A stretch of 43,600 nt of DNA from CAZIPN01 sp964541225 (GTDB lineage: Bacteria > Actinomycetota > Coriobacteriia > Anaerosomatales > JAAXUF01): positions 1-43,600 of the forward strand of contig CAZIPN010000018.1 of NCBI GenBank assembly GCA_964541225.1, in the 5' to 3' direction. Shown here piece after piece: positions 41,849 through 43,600 of the stretch (the stretch's first letter is position 1; each line of letters opens with the position of its first letter). The notes beneath the pieces were generated by a model, which was not told where the DNA came from, did not search any database, and saw nothing but the letters and a program-made list of their open reading frames with translations. Made by a program: the position numbers and the translations under genes.

Positions 41849-42777
41849 CGAACCTCCCGATCGCGCCCGATATCGCGATGGCTCACCGCGACTCGATAGC
41901 CACGAGCGCGCAAGTGCGTCGCGGTCGCCTCGGCGAGAGCGACCGATCGATGCATACCGCCGGTGCAGCCTAACCCGATCGCGAGATGATGTTTGCCCTC
42001 GAGCACATAGCCCGGCACGACATCATCGAGAAGCGGCAACCACCTCTCGAGGAAGATCATCGTCTCCGGCTTCGACAACACGAACTCGCGCACGGGCGTG
42101 TCGAGTCCAGTCAGCGGCCTGAGCGCGGGATCATAGTGCGGATTGGGCAGGAAGCGCACGTCCATAACGATGTCGCAGTCCGGCGGAAGTCCGTACTTGA
42201 AGCCGAACGAATACACCGTGACGGACAGTGTGGTGGTGATCGAATCGGCGAGAAAACGGTCGCGAATCTCGCTGCGCAGATCGGCCGGACGCAGGTCAGT
42301 AGTGTCGATCACGATGTCAGCGAGGTCCCGAATCTCCTCGAGGGCAAGGCGCTCGGCGCGAATGCCGTCGACGATGGAATCGCCGTCTTCGCACATTGGA
42401 TGGCGCCGACGCGTTTCCTTGAAGCGAAGGAGAAGCGTGCGGTCCTCGGCCTCCAGAAACAGCACGCGCTCGTCGATGCCGTGTGCCTTGAGCGCCGCCA
42501 ACTCCCCGGCCAACTCGGTGAAGAACTCGTGACTGCGCACGTCGCAAACGATCGCGAGACGCCGAACATTGCTGTCCGGGAGCTCGGCAAGATCGACGAG
42601 TTGCGGGATGAAGCTCGGCGGCAAGTTGTCGATGCAGAAGTAGCCGAGATCCTCAAACGTGTGGATGGCTTCGCTGCGACCTGCGCCCGACATGCCCGTG
42701 ATCACGACGATCTCGGGACGTTCCTGTTCAGACTCCTGGTCTTCAAGTACGTCGTCGGCGGGACACGAGTCGGTCAT
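41845..42777 (-). CDS. rapZ: RapZ-family nucleotide-binding protein (YvcJ)
   Basis: A 310-residue P-loop protein. Walker A is ITGMSGAGRSEAIHTFED (the usual Lys is replaced by Arg), followed by YFCIDNLPPSFI. A Walker B-like LAIVCDVRSHEF and the C-terminal signature IGLGCTGGMHRSVALAE are present. In E. coli RapZ is an RNA-binding adaptor for GlmZ decay; in Gram-positives the homologue YvcJ has GTPase activity and links to competence and envelope control. GGGAG lies five bases before the ATG, and a TATACT box at 42812-42817 could be its -10. It heads the rapZ-yvcK-whiA unit. The Lys-to-Arg change in the P-loop may weaken nucleotide hydrolysis. Confidence 0.94.
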   Translation of the reverse strand: MTDSCPADDVLEDQESEQERPEIVVITGMSGAGRSEAIHTFEDLGYFCIDNLPPSFIPQLVDLAELPDSNVRRLAIVCDVRSHEFFTELAGELAALKAHGIDERVLFLEAEDRTLLLRFKETRRRHPMCEDGDSIVDGIRAERLALEEIRDLADIVIDTTDLRPADLRSEIRDRFLADSITTTLSVTVYSFGFKYGLPPDCDIVMDVRFLPNPHYDPALRPLTGLDTPVREFVLSKPETMIFLERWLPLLDDVVPGYVLEGKHHLAIGLGCTGGMHRSVALAEATATHLRARGYRVAVSHRDIGRDREVR

Positions 42778-42811
42778 CCAGGCTCCCTACGCGCAGCGTG
42801 CGGTGAGGTAG

Positions 42812-42817
42812 AGTATA
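42812..42817 (-). promoter_or_regulatory. Possible -10 box upstream of rapZ
   Basis: TATACT on the minus strand lies 35 bases before the rapZ ATG, between that gene and the deacetylase stop. No matching -35 was seen, so it is a weak call. Confidence 0.35.
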
Positions 42818-42823
42818 CCGCCG

Positions 42824-43600
42824 CTACTTCGGGATGGACTGCGTGATTGGCGCGACTGAGTGTTGCGCGAGTTCGGACAGCGTCACGAGCTTGAAGCCGC
42901 GCTCGTCAAGCGTCGCGACAATGCGCGGAAGCGCCTTCATGGTCTCCGGATGGGTGACATGCATGAGCACGACGTCTCCAGACTTGATGTTCTTCGTGAC
43001 CTCGTTGTAGAGGTAGTCCGGCGTGCGCGGACCTCCATGCGAGTCGTTGCTGTCGATGGTCCAGTTGATGACGAGGTGATTGGTGTCGACCGCCGCCTTG
43101 ATGCCGGTGGCGTCGATCATCCCGCCCATCGGACGCAGCCAGACGGTCGGCTGACCGCCGTAGCTCTTGATGATGTCGTCCGGGCCGTTGATCTCGGCGA
43201 GATCGACCGCGTATGTGCGGTGCCACATCGAGGACACGTTGTTGATCGTGTGATGCTGCGTGTGATTGCCCAGTTCGAAGCCGCCCTTGCTGATGATGGA
43301 CGGCTGTGTCTTGGCCCAACTCATCTTGAGCTTGCGGCCGGTGTCGAAGAACGTTCCCGCTCCGCCGACCTTCGACAGTGTGTCGATGACGTACTGCGTC
43401 TCACCATTTGGCCCGTCGTCAAAGGTCAGAGCCACTGCTTTGTAGCCCGGCTCTGGCTTGAAGCCGTCGATGAGCTTGCCGCTGTACTTCTTCATCCACG
43501 ACGGATCCGCATTGCGCCAGGCTGGACCGCTCGACGCCGTGGCCGAGGCGGCCGACGAAACCGGAGCCACCGTGCCAACCGTCGACTTCGCGGCTGCGCC
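42824..43600 (-). CDS. Polysaccharide deacetylase (NodB/CE4), cut by window edge
   Basis: The frame runs open to the right edge, so the N-terminus (probably with a signal peptide or anchor) is missing; about 258 residues are visible. The CE4 motifs are KAVALTFDDGPNGET (catalytic and metal Asp), GFELGNHTQHHTI (two metal His), a middle WLRPMGGMID, where the usual R-P-P is R-P-M, and the terminal GDVVLMHVTHPET with the catalytic His. The enzyme removes acetyl groups from peptidoglycan or a related polymer outside the cell. A short Ala/Ser-rich linker precedes the domain. It is on the rapZ strand, with 46 bases between the genes. Confidence 0.9.
   Translation of the reverse strand, partial: GAAAKSTVGTVAPVSSAASATASSGPAWRNADPSWMKKYSGKLIDGFKPEPGYKAVALTFDDGPNGETQYVIDTLSKVGGAGTFFDTGRKLKMSWAKTQPSIISKGGFELGNHTQHHTINNVSSMWHRTYAVDLAEINGPDDIIKSYGGQPTVWLRPMGGMIDATGIKAAVDTNHLVINWTIDSNDSHGGPRTPDYLYNEVTKNIKSGDVVLMHVTHPETMKALPRIVATLDERGFKLVTLSELAQHSVAPITQSIPK

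Noticed and set aside
40931..41899. Long plus-strand open frame opposite yvcK
   Set aside because: Shadow frame of a conserved gene; the product has no recognisable domain or start signal.

Overview
The window comes from a high-GC Gram-positive-type chromosome. WhiA, YvcK and RapZ sit in the usual Firmicutes/Actinobacteria order, GTG starts are frequent, Shine-Dalgarno sites are strong, and menaquinone genes look like the futalosine type. My best guess is a deep-branching anaerobic or facultative actinobacterium of the Coriobacteriia type (for example the OPB41/Anaerosomatales lineages). That is inference from gene content, and the sigma-54 gene would be unusual for most other Actinobacteria. 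I see no insertion sequence, prophage, CRISPR array or rRNA. Almost all protein genes lie on the minus strand.

Layout from left to right. 1-4.5 kb: a lipid kinase, a trypsin-like protease, a secreted protein and an unrecognised 407-residue protein. 4.8-5.4 kb: tRNA-Val(GAC) divergent from tRNA-Gly(GCC) and tRNA-Cys(GCA). 5.4-9 kb: a small protein, then a UbiX/UbiA/UbiD-type trio for late menaquinone synthesis. 9-17.2 kb: a long minus-strand array read as SpoIIE phosphatase with three GAF domains, STAS-HATPase fusion, glycolipid glycosyltransferase, nitroreductase, HAD hydrolase and membrane phosphodiesterase. Its first three genes are joined by 1-nt stop/start overlaps.

17.2-25.5 kb is the most interesting part. 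It holds ccdA, an HMA metallochaperone-like protein, a zinc-ribbon membrane protein, a sigma-54 operon (rpoN, PAS histidine kinase, NtrC-type activator), a CsoR/CstR-family repressor, thioredoxin and a membrane-anchored ferrochelatase-like protein that has lost both expected metal ligands. Three matching palindromes of the form ATACC(C)-N-GGTAT lie at the promoters of csoR, thioredoxin and ccdA. Together they suggest an unlinked-promoter thiol-redox regulon under a CsoR-family protein that lacks the canonical copper-ligand histidine.

25.5-28.9 kb: a PHP phosphoesterase, an aminotransferase, an exosortase-family protein with a small membrane partner, and tRNA-Leu(GAG). 29-34.7 kb: a complete oppABCDF peptide transporter. 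34.9-42.8 kb: secG and the central glycolytic block pgm-tpiA-pgk-gap, then whiA-yvcK-rapZ, with hairpins flanking gap. The right edge cuts a polysaccharide deacetylase gene.
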